This document shows positions 16,723-27,031 of a stretch of 64,000 bases of DNA, piece after piece (the stretch's first letter is position 1; the number at the start of each line of letters is the position of its first letter). Below the pieces are notes generated by a model that made no database searches, was not told the origin of the DNA, and saw only the letters and a program-made list of their open reading frames with translations. The position numbers and the translations under genes are program-made. Source of the DNA: Pseudomonas sp. TH15 (GTDB lineage Bacteria > Pseudomonadota > Gammaproteobacteria > Pseudomonadales > Pseudomonadaceae); the NCBI RefSeq assembly GCF_016651105.1, contig NZ_JAEKEL010000001.1, positions 3,214,001 through 3,278,000 on the forward strand. Reading direction: 5' to 3'.

Positions 16723-19436
16723 GTTGCTGGATTCATCTGGGCATTGAGCCCACCACCGACGAAACCCTGATCCGTGATGCCTACCGCGCGCGTCTGCCCG
16801 CACATCACCCGGAGACCGATCCCGAAGGCTTTCAAGCGTTGCGCATGGCGTATGAAAAAGCCGTGCGTCTGGCTCGCGAAGATGCTGCCGAAGAGGACGA
16901 GGACGAGGACGAGGAAGAAGACTACAGCGAGTTCGAGGCACCCGACGAGACGGTCACTGAGGTGCCCCGGGCCTTTGTGGATTTCTGTGAGCTGCTCGAC
17001 GATCCTGCACGGCGTTTCAATTTTGCCGCGTGGCAGGCGTTTATCCGAACGCTGGATCAATTGCCTCTGGATGAGCTGGTTGACCTCAGCTGGGATTTCT
17101 ACCACCGAATGACCGATGCCGGCTTGCTGTCGCACCGATGCGCGAACCTGCTCGCACAGCGGATGGCCTGGGATCAACAACTGCTCGATCTTGACTACGA
17201 TCATGCGGAGCGGGTCGAAGTGTTTCTGCAACGGATAAAGACCCCCGACCCGTTCGATCTGGCGCTGATGAGCCAGTGGCCTGAGGCCGCACAGGTTGAG
17301 TCGCTGTGGTACACCCGCAGCCTCGACGTCACCTTCGCCCAGCGTCCGCTGCACGAATTCAGTCATTTCGCTCTCCGACACACCTGCTTGCCGTTGCCTG
17401 ATGATGAGGCGTACATCAAGCGCCTGCTCGGGCAGTTCACTCAGGCGGGTATCAGCGGGGAAGGGTTGCTGCAGTGCTGTGTCGAACAGCAGCGTCAGCA
17501 TCCTGACGACATCGACTGGCTGTACTTGCTGGCCAGTCAGTACAGTTTGCAGGGGCTGGACGATCAGGCGTGGCCGAACTGGATCCGCTTGTGGCAGGAA
17601 CATCGCCATCCGAAAGCCGAAGGCCAGTTGTTGGCGTTATGTGCCGAGCGCTCACCGGACTTGCTGCCGTTGCTGATTCAGGCCTTCGATTGTGCCCAGC
17701 CTTTCAGTGCCTGGCCGCTTGATCTTGACGACGCCAGTCAGGCGTATGGCAGCCCGTCTCAGCAACCGCAAACGCTGTTGCGCTGGCTGGACGTAGGTCC
17801 TCTGCAGCTTCAAGGGCTGGCCAGGGCTTTCGTCGATTGGCGCCTGCACGACGATGAGTTGCCGCTGCTGGCGCTGTTGCTCGGCGAGCATGCCGACATC
17901 CGCTTGCAGCGACTTTATCGGCACGCGTGGGCGTTGCATCGCGGTGACGTGCTGTTGTTGCAGCAGGTGCTCGACGAGGCGTTGCCGCTGGATGCACTTG
18001 AAGCGCTGGTGCTGAGCGGCTTTCAGTATCAGGCGGAGCAACATGTGCGCTGGCTGAAGCAAGCGCCGATCGCGTTGGCGATGAATGCCTACATCGATGA
18101 AAACGCAGTGTCGCCGCAACTGCCGGCGGCGCAGACCAGCGATCAGTCGCACAGCCTCTGCCGTGGGTGGTTGCGCCGGTTGCGTCCTTACGATCATGCC
18201 GCGCTCGCGCGCATTGACGAAGACTTCAAGCTCAACGGTTCGTACGCCGGCACTGATCTGTCGGAACTGACGCAACTGCTGCAACTGGCTCAACACGATG
18301 TGCTGTTGCCGGCGCCGGAGGCGGGCGAAGCGTTGTGGCAATGGCACGCGCAAACGCTGTTTCTGCTGGCGTTGCTGGGGCAAACGGAGCGTTGGTTGCC
18401 ATTGATCGACGCGCGGATGCTGGAGTCATTGGCATTCAACCCGGCCCATCCGCTCAGCCGCTTGCAGCCGTTATTGCAGCGATTGTTGCGTGAGCAAGGC
18501 AATTGCAGTGGCTTGCTCGGCTTGCTGCAAACCGAAGAGCCGGTGCAAGCGCTGCTGGCCCAGCAGATGTGTGGGGTTCAGGAGGCGCTCGACAGCCTGC
18601 GCTTGCTCAGCAACGACCGGTTGTTCACGTGCATGCGCCGCGATCTGAGGGCTTTTGACGACGACCTGCTCGGCCGGATGCTGCTGACCGGGGTTCTGTA
18701 TCACACAGGATTGTTTGATGCCAAACAGCGACGCTTTCTACTCGACAGGATTACCGAAGTCGTCAACCCGCAGGATTGGTTCGACGGTTTCCGCCACAGC
18801 TTGATCAAGGGCGAACCGGTACGGCCTTCTCGCGAGGCGCTGGAGGGCATTGACGACATCGACGACTTTTACCTGGCGCTCGATGCGCTCAAGGATCTGG
18901 TCAGGTACGGCGACGCGGGTGTGCCACGTCAGAAAAACCTGATACGCCTGCAGCGCGCCAAGGACAACCTGCAGAACGGCCTCGGTTTGCGTTTTGCCTG
19001 CAGCGCGCTGCTGTCGTGGTCGGAGCGTTTGCTGCTGGCCAGGGCCGAGGCGCGGCCGACATCGGCCATGGCCTTCTGGCGCCTTGGCTCGCGGCTGAGT
19101 CGCGAGGCCTTTGTCGGGCAAGTGATTGGCCTGGTGCTGCTCACCCCGCTGGTCGCCGTGCTCAGTGGGTCGACGACGCCCGCCCTGGTGGTGTTGTTGC
19201 TCGGGATGTTGATTCTGCTCGGCGCCATGCTCCGACGCCTGCATGACATGGGCCGAGGTATACCGACCTTTCTGGTGCTCGCCGGACTGACACCCGTTTT
19301 GCCTTTTCTGCCGCTGGTCCTGTTCGGCTTTCCCGGGGAGAAGTTGCCCAACCGCTATGGCATGCCCCCGGAAAGCTTTCGTGAAGACCCGTTGTCCGCC
19401 GGTTTGCAGGCTGCGTTGCGGCGTCTCATCGGCTAG
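16719..19436 (+). CDS. DjlC-like J-domain protein with acidic tract and DUF805-like membrane tail
   Basis: A 905-residue protein. Residues about 3-50 resemble a short J-domain (WIHLGIEPTTDETLIRDAYR, then ALRMAYEKAV), but the diagnostic loop reads HPE (H30-P31-E32) instead of HPD. A run of acidic residues (about 68-95, EEDEDEDEDEEEDYSEFE-like) follows, then a long leucine-rich helical, TPR-like region (about 100-780), and a C-terminal hydrophobic module with about three membrane segments containing MLRRLHDMGRGIPTF and LPNRYG, the DUF805 pattern. It overlaps the DUF1266 gene by 4 nt and converges on hscC. It is probably the membrane-tethered co-chaperone of HscC. Whether HPE supports ATPase stimulation is unknown. 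Confidence 0.8.
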   Translation: MSCWIHLGIEPTTDETLIRDAYRARLPAHHPETDPEGFQALRMAYEKAVRLAREDAAEEDEDEDEEEDYSEFEAPDETVTEVPRAFVDFCELLDDPARRFNFAAWQAFIRTLDQLPLDELVDLSWDFYHRMTDAGLLSHRCANLLAQRMAWDQQLLDLDYDHAERVEVFLQRIKTPDPFDLALMSQWPEAAQVESLWYTRSLDVTFAQRPLHEFSHFALRHTCLPLPDDEAYIKRLLGQFTQAGISGEGLLQCCVEQQRQHPDDIDWLYLLASQYSLQGLDDQAWPNWIRLWQEHRHPKAEGQLLALCAERSPDLLPLLIQAFDCAQPFSAWPLDLDDASQAYGSPSQQPQTLLRWLDVGPLQLQGLARAFVDWRLHDDELPLLALLLGEHADIRLQRLYRHAWALHRGDVLLLQQVLDEALPLDALEALVLSGFQYQAEQHVRWLKQAPIALAMNAYIDENAVSPQLPAAQTSDQSHSLCRGWLRRLRPYDHAALARIDEDFKLNGSYAGTDLSELTQLLQLAQHDVLLPAPEAGEALWQWHAQTLFLLALLGQTERWLPLIDARMLESLAFNPAHPLSRLQPLLQRLLREQGNCSGLLGLLQTEEPVQALLAQQMCGVQEALDSLRLLSNDRLFTCMRRDLRAFDDDLLGRMLLTGVLYHTGLFDAKQRRFLLDRITEVVNPQDWFDGFRHSLIKGEPVRPSREALEGIDDIDDFYLALDALKDLVRYGDAGVPRQKNLIRLQRAKDNLQNGLGLRFACSALLSWSERLLLARAEARPTSAMAFWRLGSRLSREAFVGQVIGLVLLTPLVAVLSGSTTPALVVLLLGMLILLGAMLRRLHDMGRGIPTFLVLAGLTPVLPFLPLVLFGFPGEKLPNRYGMPPESFREDPLSAGLQAALRRLIG

Positions 19437-21124
19437 AAGCGCAGTTCATCCAGGGCGTCGTTGAGCTGTGAGCGCTGGCTGGCAATCTGCGCAGGTTGCT
19501 GGTCGGCGAGCACAGCCGTGAAACCGTGCAACCATTCGGCAATGCGTTCGCGCTCGGTGCCGAGGCTCTGCATCCAGGCGCGCTCCAGGCGTGCCAGCAA
19601 GGTGCGGTTGGGCAACGCGTCGCGCGGGTGAACCTTGAGTGCGGCGAGCCGGTCGTGACTGTTCTGACGTGACGCTTCGTCAAGGCCGGTGGGGCTGCGG
19701 TCGATGGCGTGGCTGTGGCGCTTGCCGGTCTGAAGCAGCGTGACGTCAACCTCGAGCAGGCCATTGATGTCGTAACTGAAGCGTACATCCAGCGCTTGAA
19801 TATGATCGCAGGGTGTCAGCGTCAGATCGAAACTCTCAATGAAGATGTTGTCGCGCACCCACGGGCGTTCGCCTTGATAGACCGCAATACGGATTTCTTC
19901 TTGCCGTGGGTAGGTTGTGTAATAGCGTTCCACCCGTGACGTCGGAATGATCGTGTTGCGCTCGATGATGGGCGAGAAGGCACCTTCGACACCTTTGCCG
20001 CGCATCGTCTCGATGCCCAGCGTGTAAGGGCAGACGTCGGTCAGGATCAGCTCCTCTACTGCGCCATCGCGGGCCTTGCACGCCGCTTGTGTGGCTGCGC
20101 CAAGCGCGACGATGGTGTCCGGGTCGAGATGCCGATAAGGCAGGCGGCCGAACAGCGTCGCAACCAGTTGTCGCACCGCCAGCATGCGCGTGGCGCCGCC
20201 GACCAGCACCAGGCTGTCGAGGTCACGGGGTTTGAGGCGGGCATCGCGCAGGGCCTGTTCGATCGGCGCACGCAAGCGGCCCAAAAGCGGTTCCCAGAGG
20301 CTTGCCGCAGTGGCTGCGTCCAGCGCCCATTCGAAGGTTTTTTCGCCAAGCCGCCAGTGCAGTTGCTGGGGGCCTTCACCCAGTTTGCATTTGAGTTGCT
20401 CCAGCGCATCGGCGAGGCTGGCCATGCTCTGGGCGTCGATCAGCGCCGGCGTCAGTTGCCAGTCCTTGAGGCAGGCTTGCAACAGCGCGGCAGTGAAGTC
20501 TTCGCCACCAAGGAAGTTGTCACCGGTGGACGCGTGCACTTCGATCAGCGGCAAGGCGTATTCCAACACCGTGACGTCGAAAGTGCCGCCGCCCAGATCG
20601 AAGATCAGCGTGCGTTCGAATTTCTGCTCATGCAGCCCATAAGCCATGGCCGCTGCGGTCGGCTCGTTGATCAGTCGCGTGACGGACAAGCCGGCCAGCT
20701 CGGCGGCAAACAGGGTGCGCTTGCGTTGTTCGTCACTGAAATACGCCGGCACCGAAATCACCGCCTCGGAGACCGGATGACCCAGAAACGCTTCGGCGTC
20801 TTGCTTGAGTGAACCGAGTACCAGCGCCGACAACTCTTCAGGGCTGAAGGCGCGCGCGCCGAGCTCGATCTGTTTATCGCTGCCCATGAACCGTTTGAAC
20901 GCGGCGGCCGTGCGATCCGGGTGCGTGGTCAGGCGGGCGCGGGCGGCTTTGCCGACCAGGATCGTATCGTCTTCATCGAGGCTGACCACCGACGGGGTCA
21001 GCACGTCGCCGAGGGCATTGCGGATCAGCTCGGCGCGACCGTCGCGCCAGACGGCGATCAGGCTGTTGGTGGTGCCAAGGTCGATGCCCAGCAATGCCGG
21101 GCGGGGGAGGGTTGCATCCTGCAT
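19433..21124 (-). CDS. hscC: HscC-type Hsp70 chaperone
   Basis: A 563-residue Hsp70, shorter than DnaK (about 638) because the C-terminal lid is reduced, as in HscC. Nucleotide-binding motifs: GIDLGTTNSLIAVW (phosphate 1), LIFDLGGGTFDVTVLEY (phosphate 2), RLINEPTAAAMAYG (connect) and LVLVGGATRM (adenosine). The substrate domain starts near TDVCPYTLGIETM. HscC is a specialised Hsp70 working with DjlB/DjlC-type J-proteins rather than DnaJ. The frame extends to 21199, but M at 21124 fits the family. Its stop codon interlocks with that of the J-like gene in CTAG at 19433-19436. Confidence 0.92.
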   Translation of the reverse strand: MQDATLPRPALLGIDLGTTNSLIAVWRDGRAELIRNALGDVLTPSVVSLDEDDTILVGKAARARLTTHPDRTAAAFKRFMGSDKQIELGARAFSPEELSALVLGSLKQDAEAFLGHPVSEAVISVPAYFSDEQRKRTLFAAELAGLSVTRLINEPTAAAMAYGLHEQKFERTLIFDLGGGTFDVTVLEYALPLIEVHASTGDNFLGGEDFTAALLQACLKDWQLTPALIDAQSMASLADALEQLKCKLGEGPQQLHWRLGEKTFEWALDAATAASLWEPLLGRLRAPIEQALRDARLKPRDLDSLVLVGGATRMLAVRQLVATLFGRLPYRHLDPDTIVALGAATQAACKARDGAVEELILTDVCPYTLGIETMRGKGVEGAFSPIIERNTIIPTSRVERYYTTYPRQEEIRIAVYQGERPWVRDNIFIESFDLTLTPCDHIQALDVRFSYDINGLLEVDVTLLQTGKRHSHAIDRSPTGLDEASRQNSHDRLAALKVHPRDALPNRTLLARLERAWMQSLGTERERIAEWLHGFTAVLADQQPAQIASQRSQLNDALDELRF

Positions 21125-21217
21125 GAAAGATCTCGAAACGGCGCAAAAAAGCGACCCTACAGGTTGGCGCAAACCGTGGCAATTGCCGCTCTGTTGCAAG
21201 CTGCGCAGCGGCGAATA

Positions 21218-24200
21218 TCAGGGCAGGAGCTTTTTCAGATCCTCCAGCGGTAGTGGTCGACTGTGCAGGAAGCCCTGATACAAATGGCAACCCAATCCCT
21301 GCAAAAACTCAAGTTGCTCCGGTGTTTCAACCCCTTCGGCAATCACCTCCAATTCCAGGCTGCGGGCCATGGCGACGATGGCGCGGATGATTTCGGCGTC
21401 GTTGGGGTCGGTGGTGGCGTCGCGGACGAATGACTGGTCGATTTTCAGCGTGTCCACCGGCAGGCGCTTGAGGTAAGTCAACGAGGAATAACCGGTGCCG
21501 AAGTCGTCCATGGCAAAGCTCACACCGAGTTTTTTCAGGCGACGCATTTTGCTGATGGTGTCTTCCAGGTTCTGGATGACGATGCCTTCGGTGATTTCCA
21601 GTTTTAGCAACGAGCAGGGCAGGCCATGGTTGCTGAGACTGCGTTCGATACGTTCGACAAAGTCGTTCTGACGGAATTGCCGCGGGCTGATGTTCACGCA
21701 CAGGCTGAAGTTGAACGGGTCGATCAGGCCCTTGGCGATCAATTGCTTGAAGGCATCGCAGGCTTCGTCGAGGATCCAGGTGCCGACCTCCAGAATCAGC
21801 CCGCTGTCCTCAAGCACCTTGATGAACTCAGTAGGCGATTGCGCGCCCAGTTCCGGGTGGTTCCAGCGCACCAGGGCTTCGGCGCCGATGATGCGGTTGT
21901 CCTGAGCGTCGACTTGCGGTTGGTAATGCACGCTGAACTCGCCCCGGGACAGCGCCAGGCGCAGGTCGGTTTCCATGCGCAACCGTTCGCTGGCGGCCTT
22001 CTGCATGGTGTTGTGGTACATCTGCGTGGTGTTGCGCCCGGAATCCTTGGCCCGGTAAAGGGCAATGTCGGCGCGCTTGAGCAGGTCAGTTGGGGTCGAG
22101 CCGTGGTCGGGAATCAGTGCGATGCCGATGCTCGGCGTGACTTGCAGGCGCTGGCCGTCGAGGAACATCGGTTCCGAGAGCAATTCGCGCAAAGTGTCTG
22201 CCAGTTCCCGAACCTGCTCGCTGACTTCGCTGCGCGAACCTTCCAGACCGCTGAGCAACACCACGAACTCGTCACCGCCCAGCCTTGCGACGGTGTCTTC
22301 CATGCGCACGCTGGCTTCGAGCCGCGCGGTAATGATCTTCAGCACTGTATCGCCCACCGGGTGACCGAGGGAGTCGTTGATGTGCTTGAAGTGGTCGAGG
22401 TCTAGAAACAGCAACGCGCCACGCAGGTTGTGACGTTTGAGCAACGCGATCTGCTGGCTCAGCCGATCCATCAGCAGCGCGCGGTTGGGTAGGTTGGTCA
22501 ACGGGTCGTGGTAGGCCAGGTGGCGGATCTGCGCTTCGGCGTTTTTTAACAGGCTGACGTCCCGGGCGGTCAGCAGCAGGCAGGCGGTTTCGTTGAGGGT
22601 GATCGGTTCGACCGAGACCTCGACGGTCAGCAGATCGCCTCCTTTGTTACGCCCGAGCATCTCCTGGTGGTGCACGCGGCCCTTGATCTGCAACTCGGCC
22701 AGCAGCGCCGAACGTTGTTTCTCTTCAGCCCAAATACCCACCTGATACACGGTTTTGCCCAGCACTTCATCGGCGCGATAACCGGTCAGGCGACAGAAAC
22801 CGTCGTTGACCTCCAGATAGCGCCCGGTATCGCGTTCGGTGATAGTGATGGCGTCGGGGCTGGAGTGGAACGCTTTGGCGAATTTCTCTTCGCTGGCCTT
22901 CAGTGCCGCTTCCGAGCGCTGTTGCTGGGTGATGTCGCGCAGGGTGGTAACGATGCACGGGTGGTCGTCGACGCTGATCTGCCGGCTGGAAATCACACAG
23001 GTCAGGGACTGCCCGCTCTTGTGCTGGACCTGAATCGCGACGTTGTTCAGGCCTTGTTCGCGAATCACCTGCTCGATCCGTTGCAGGCTTTTCGACGAAG
23101 CGTCCCACAGGCCGATCTCATCGGCGCTGTGGCCAATCACGTCGGCGGCGGTCCAGCCGAAGGTCTGGGTGAAGGCGGAGTTGATTTCGATAAATTGTCC
23201 GCTTTCCTGACGCGTCACACAGATCGGGTCCGGGCTGACCTGGAACAGGGTGGCGAATTTCTCCTCCGAGGCCACCAACTGCTGCTCGCGCTCGACCTGA
23301 TCAGTGATGTCCAGCAAGGTGCCGGCCATGCGCAACGGCAGGCCGTTTTCATCGCGGTAGAGTCGGGCACGGCTTTCCAGGTAGCGCGAGCTGCCGTCGG
23401 GTAATTGCACGCGATAGGTCAGTTGATAATTGCCCGCCGGGCCTTCGCGCAGACTGCGGTAGGCGTTGCGCATGCTGTCGCGCTCTTCGCCGGGCACGCC
23501 TTCGAAAAATTCATCGAAGGCTTCATGAAAGGGTTTGGCTTCCAGCCCGTGCAGCTGCGCCGCCCGGGCCGAGCCGTAGAGCATGCCGCTGGGAATGTGC
23601 CAGTCCCAGGTGCCGAGTTGCGCCGAATCCAGGGCCAGGTCGAGGCGCTCCTGGCTGTCCTTAAGCGCATGTTCGGCGGCTTTGCGTTCTGTGGTGTCGA
23701 GGAAGGTGCTCAGCAAATAAGGCTGGCCTTCGAGCTCGACCTTTTGCGCACTGAGGATGCCGTCGTGGACCTGGCCATTGCTGGCGCGAAACTGCACTTC
23801 CATGCTGATCAGCTCGCCCTTGGCCTTGGTGGCCTTGACCAGAGCGGCCCGTTGCTCGGGATGGACCCAGAGGCCCAGTTCCAGAGTAGTGCGGCCAATA
23901 GCACTTTGTACCGGCCAGCCGAACAGGCTTTCGAAATACTGGTTGGCCTCGCTGATCAAGCCGTCTTCCTGGCGGGTCAACAGCACCATGTTCGGACACA
24001 GGTGAAACAACGTGGCGAAGCGCTTTTCCGAGCTGCTCAGGGCTTGTTCCCGTTGCCGCTGGTGAGTGATTTCACGGATCACCCCGATCATCCGCGGCCG
24101 GCCGTGCTTGTCCGGCAGTAGGCTGCCATTGATCTCGAGCCAGTGCAGGCTGCCGTCGGGCCAGCGGATGCGGTGGTGCATCGCTTGTTCCAGCGGGGCG

Positions 24201-24496
24201 CCGGCTATGACTGAGTTGAATGCGCGTATGGTTTTCGCCCGGTCCTCCGGTGGCAACAGGTCGAGGTATTCGAGGTCTGCCGGCATGGGTTGCTTGGGAT
24301 CGAAGCCGAACAGCGCCTGCGTGCCCCGTGACCAACTGATCTGCCCGCGTTCGATGTCCCAATACCAGGCACCCAGATGCGCACCATTGAGCGCGGCCAA
24401 CAACTGCGGGGCGCTTTCCCAACTCTGCTCCGAGCGCTGCGGGTCAATGGCCTGAATACGCGGCATCGGTGGAATACGGTCAACAGATTTGGGCAT
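21218..24496 (-). CDS. Multi-PAS GGDEF/EAL cyclic-di-GMP enzyme
   Basis: A 1092-residue cytoplasmic sensor with no membrane segments. Five PAS domains come in series (about residues 30-150, 155-270, 275-395, 400-520, 525-640; three start with the same SEEKFA-like helix). The GGDEF domain has an intact RLGGDEFVVLL and an RxxD inhibitory site (RMED) five residues before it. The EAL domain has EALVRW, LEITEG, MDDFGTGYSS, LKIDQSF and IAEGVETPEQ, so both diguanylate cyclase and phosphodiesterase motifs are complete. The dominant activity and the PAS ligands cannot be read. ATG at 24496 is preferred over TTG at 24502. Confidence 0.93.
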   Translation of the reverse strand: MPKSVDRIPPMPRIQAIDPQRSEQSWESAPQLLAALNGAHLGAWYWDIERGQISWSRGTQALFGFDPKQPMPADLEYLDLLPPEDRAKTIRAFNSVIAGAPLEQAMHHRIRWPDGSLHWLEINGSLLPDKHGRPRMIGVIREITHQRQREQALSSSEKRFATLFHLCPNMVLLTRQEDGLISEANQYFESLFGWPVQSAIGRTTLELGLWVHPEQRAALVKATKAKGELISMEVQFRASNGQVHDGILSAQKVELEGQPYLLSTFLDTTERKAAEHALKDSQERLDLALDSAQLGTWDWHIPSGMLYGSARAAQLHGLEAKPFHEAFDEFFEGVPGEERDSMRNAYRSLREGPAGNYQLTYRVQLPDGSSRYLESRARLYRDENGLPLRMAGTLLDITDQVEREQQLVASEEKFATLFQVSPDPICVTRQESGQFIEINSAFTQTFGWTAADVIGHSADEIGLWDASSKSLQRIEQVIREQGLNNVAIQVQHKSGQSLTCVISSRQISVDDHPCIVTTLRDITQQQRSEAALKASEEKFAKAFHSSPDAITITERDTGRYLEVNDGFCRLTGYRADEVLGKTVYQVGIWAEEKQRSALLAELQIKGRVHHQEMLGRNKGGDLLTVEVSVEPITLNETACLLLTARDVSLLKNAEAQIRHLAYHDPLTNLPNRALLMDRLSQQIALLKRHNLRGALLFLDLDHFKHINDSLGHPVGDTVLKIITARLEASVRMEDTVARLGGDEFVVLLSGLEGSRSEVSEQVRELADTLRELLSEPMFLDGQRLQVTPSIGIALIPDHGSTPTDLLKRADIALYRAKDSGRNTTQMYHNTMQKAASERLRMETDLRLALSRGEFSVHYQPQVDAQDNRIIGAEALVRWNHPELGAQSPTEFIKVLEDSGLILEVGTWILDEACDAFKQLIAKGLIDPFNFSLCVNISPRQFRQNDFVERIERSLSNHGLPCSLLKLEITEGIVIQNLEDTISKMRRLKKLGVSFAMDDFGTGYSSLTYLKRLPVDTLKIDQSFVRDATTDPNDAEIIRAIVAMARSLELEVIAEGVETPEQLEFLQGLGCHLYQGFLHSRPLPLEDLKKLLP

Positions 24497-24565
24497 TGGC
24501 AACAGGCCTTGGGCTGAATGGGGCGTTAGGCACGGGGTTTTACAGCTCTATAGGAGTAGCACAAG

Positions 24566-25456
24566 TTAGCCGTGGGTCCCTGGCAGATCTATTTGTGCAT
24601 CCAGCAGGGCCATAAAGGCGCGTGCCGCATTCGAAAGCGTCCTTTCGGTGTGCAGGATATAGCCTAGCTGGCGAGTGAGCTGTATGCCCGGCAAAGGAAT
24701 GCGCGCCACCTGATCGTCGAGCATGGTGCGTGGCAAAACGCTCCAGGCCAGGCCAATCGAGACCATCATTTTGATGGTTTCCAGATAATTCGTGCTCATG
24801 GCGATGTTCGGCGTCAGGCCCTGGGCCTCGAACAAGCGCTGGACGATGTGGTGGGTAAACGTGTTGCCGCCGGGGAACACCGCCGGGTGCAGGGCGATGT
24901 CGGCCAGGCTGACGGGGCCATTGCTGATCAGCGAGTGCTCCGGGGCGACCACGAAATCCAGTGGGTCGTCCCACACCGGCATGGCCTTGACCAGTGCATG
25001 GGGCTCCGGCGCCAGGGTGATGACCGCCAGTTCGGCACGGCCATGGAGGATTTCTTCGTAGGCCACTTCCGAATCGAGGAACTGAATATCCAGCGCCACC
25101 AGTGGGTAACGGCGGGTGAACTCCCTTAATAACGGTGGCAAACGGTGCAGACCGATGTGGTGACTGGTGGCCAGTGTCAGGCGACCGCTCACTTCACCGG
25201 TCAGGTTGGTCAAGGCGCGGCGGGTGTCGTCCAGCACGTTGAGAATCTGATAGGCGCGCGGCAGCAGGGCGCGTCCGGCCTCGGTCAGACCGACTTCACG
25301 GCCCAGGCGATCAAACAGGCGCACCTTTAATTGCTGCTCCAGGCCGGCGATGCGCTTGCTGATGGCGGGTTGCGTCAGGTGCAGGCGCTCGCCGGCACCA
25401 GAGAAACTCCCGGTCTCGGCAATCGCGATAAAAGCGTTGAGGTTGGCCAGATCCAT
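24566..25456 (-). CDS. LysR-family regulator divergent from leuC
   Basis: A 296-residue LysR-type regulator with the N-terminal winged helix-turn-helix MDLANLNAFIAIAETGSFSG and LHLTQPAISKRIAGLEQQL, followed by a periplasmic-binding-like effector domain (about residues 90-290). It is divergent from leuC across a 146-bp gap, the classical arrangement for a regulator of the adjacent operon, so it may control leuCD. The reading frame extends to 25486, but ATG at 25456 starts the conserved domain and has a GGAATA-type site. Confidence 0.9.
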   Translation of the reverse strand: MDLANLNAFIAIAETGSFSGAGERLHLTQPAISKRIAGLEQQLKVRLFDRLGREVGLTEAGRALLPRAYQILNVLDDTRRALTNLTGEVSGRLTLATSHHIGLHRLPPLLREFTRRYPLVALDIQFLDSEVAYEEILHGRAELAVITLAPEPHALVKAMPVWDDPLDFVVAPEHSLISNGPVSLADIALHPAVFPGGNTFTHHIVQRLFEAQGLTPNIAMSTNYLETIKMMVSIGLAWSVLPRTMLDDQVARIPLPGIQLTRQLGYILHTERTLSNAARAFMALLDAQIDLPGTHG

Positions 25457-25602
25457 TGTGGTATTCCAGTTGGTTATCCAAAGCATAAAAAATATGAATT
25501 TGAGTTATTTAATGTAACCCCCTAGGATCGACCTCACAAGCCAAGGGGTTATTGAATTGCTCAAAACCCACGGCATAGAAACAAGCTGATGAGGACCGTC
25601 TG
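25457..25602. promoter_or_regulatory. LysR/leuC divergent promoter region
   Basis: An AT-rich stretch (about 25483-25520) between the two genes includes ATAA-N17-TTAT-type symmetry (25485 to about 25510), a plausible LysR-binding region; the leuC ribosome site GATGAGGA is at about 25588. The exact promoter was not resolved. Confidence 0.4.
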
Positions 25603-27021
25603 ATGGCCGGCAAAACGCTTTACGACAAGCTTTGGGATTCCCATGAAGTGAAACGGCGCGACGATGGGTCGTCGCTGATCTATATCGACCGCCACATCAT
25701 CCATGAAGTGACTTCGCCCCAAGCTTTCGAAGGCCTGCGTCTGGCCGGGCGCAAGCCTTGGCGCGTCGATTCGATCATCGCCACCCCGGACCACAACGTG
25801 CCAACCACCCCGGATCGCAAGGGCGGCATCGAAGCGATTACCGACCAGGTCTCGCGTTTGCAGGTTCAGACCCTCGATGATTACTGCGACGAATATGGCA
25901 TCACCGAATTCAAAATGAATGACGTGCGTCAAGGCATCGTTCACGTGATCGGCCCGGAGCAGGGTGCGACCTTGCCGGGCATGACCGTGGTCTGCGGCGA
26001 CTCGCACACCTCGACTCACGGCGCGTTTGGCGCCTTGGCTCACGGCATCGGCACTTCCGAGGTTGAACACGTGTTCGCCACGCAGTGCCTGGTCGCCAAG
26101 AAAATGAAGAACATGCTGGTCTCGGTCGAGGGCAAATTGCCGTTCGGCGTGACCGCCAAGGACATCGTCCTGGCGGTGATCGGCAAGATTGGCACTGCTG
26201 GCGGTAACGGCCATGCCATCGAGTTCGCCGGCAGCGCGATTCGCGACTTGTCCGTCGAAGGCCGCATGACCATCTGCAACATGTCCATCGAGGCCGGCGC
26301 TCGTGTTGGTCTGGTAGCCGCTGACGAAAAAACCGTGGAATACGTCAAGGGCCGTCCATTCGCCCCGAAAGGCGCGGAATGGGACATGGCCGTCGAAGCC
26401 TGGAAAGACCTGGTCTCCGACGCTGACGCGGTGTTCGACACCGTGGTTGAACTCGACGCCGCTCAGATCAAGCCGCAAGTCAGCTGGGGTACTTCGCCCG
26501 AGATGGTCTTGGCCGTTGATCAGAACGTGCCGGACCCGGCGAAGGAAATGGACCTGGTCAAACGCGGTTCCATCGAACGCGCCTTGAAATACATGGGTTT
26601 GAGCGCCAATCAGGCGATCACCGATATTCAGCTGGATCGCGTGTTCATCGGTTCCTGCACCAACTCGCGGATCGAAGACCTGCGCGCTGCGGCAGTAATC
26701 GCCAAGGGCCGCAAAGTAGCGTCGACCATCAAGCAAGCCATCGTGGTGCCGGGCTCGGGTCTGGTGAAGGCGCAAGCCGAGGCTGAAGGCCTGGACAAGA
26801 TTTTCCTCGAAGCCGGTTTCGAGTGGCGTGAACCGGGTTGCTCGATGTGCCTGGCGATGAACCCGGACCGTTTGGAATCGGGCGAGCATTGCGCGTCGAC
26901 CTCCAACCGCAACTTCGAAGGGCGTCAGGGCGCCGGTGGCCGTACGCACCTGGTCAGCCCGGCCATGGCCGCGGCGGCTGCCGTCAACGGTCGTTTCATC
27001 GACGTTCGCGAACTGATCTGA
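25603..27021 (+). CDS. leuC: 3-isopropylmalate dehydratase large subunit
   Basis: A 472-residue aconitase-family enzyme that, with LeuD, isomerises 2- to 3-isopropylmalate in leucine synthesis. The 4Fe-4S ligands are the cysteine in [12 protein letters not shown] and the two in [12 protein letters not shown]. It begins with the typical [16 protein letters not shown], with [14 protein letters not shown] around residues 130-143. leuD follows 10 nt downstream. Confidence 0.97.
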   Translation: MAGKTLYDKLWDSHEVKRRDDGSSLIYIDRHIIHEVTSPQAFEGLRLAGRKPWRVDSIIATPDHNVPTTPDRKGGIEAITDQVSRLQVQTLDDYCDEYGITEFKMNDVRQGIVHVIGPEQGATLPGMTVVCGDSHTSTHGAFGALAHGIGTSEVEHVFATQCLVAKKMKNMLVSVEGKLPFGVTAKDIVLAVIGKIGTAGGNGHAIEFAGSAIRDLSVEGRMTICNMSIEAGARVGLVAADEKTVEYVKGRPFAPKGAEWDMAVEAWKDLVSDADAVFDTVVELDAAQIKPQVSWGTSPEMVLAVDQNVPDPAKEMDLVKRGSIERALKYMGLSANQAITDIQLDRVFIGSCTNSRIEDLRAAAVIAKGRKVASTIKQAIVVPGSGLVKAQAEAEGLDKIFLEAGFEWREPGCSMCLAMNPDRLESGEHCASTSNRNFEGRQGAGGRTHLVSPAMAAAAAVNGRFIDVRELI

Positions 27022-27031
27022 GGAACCGCAC

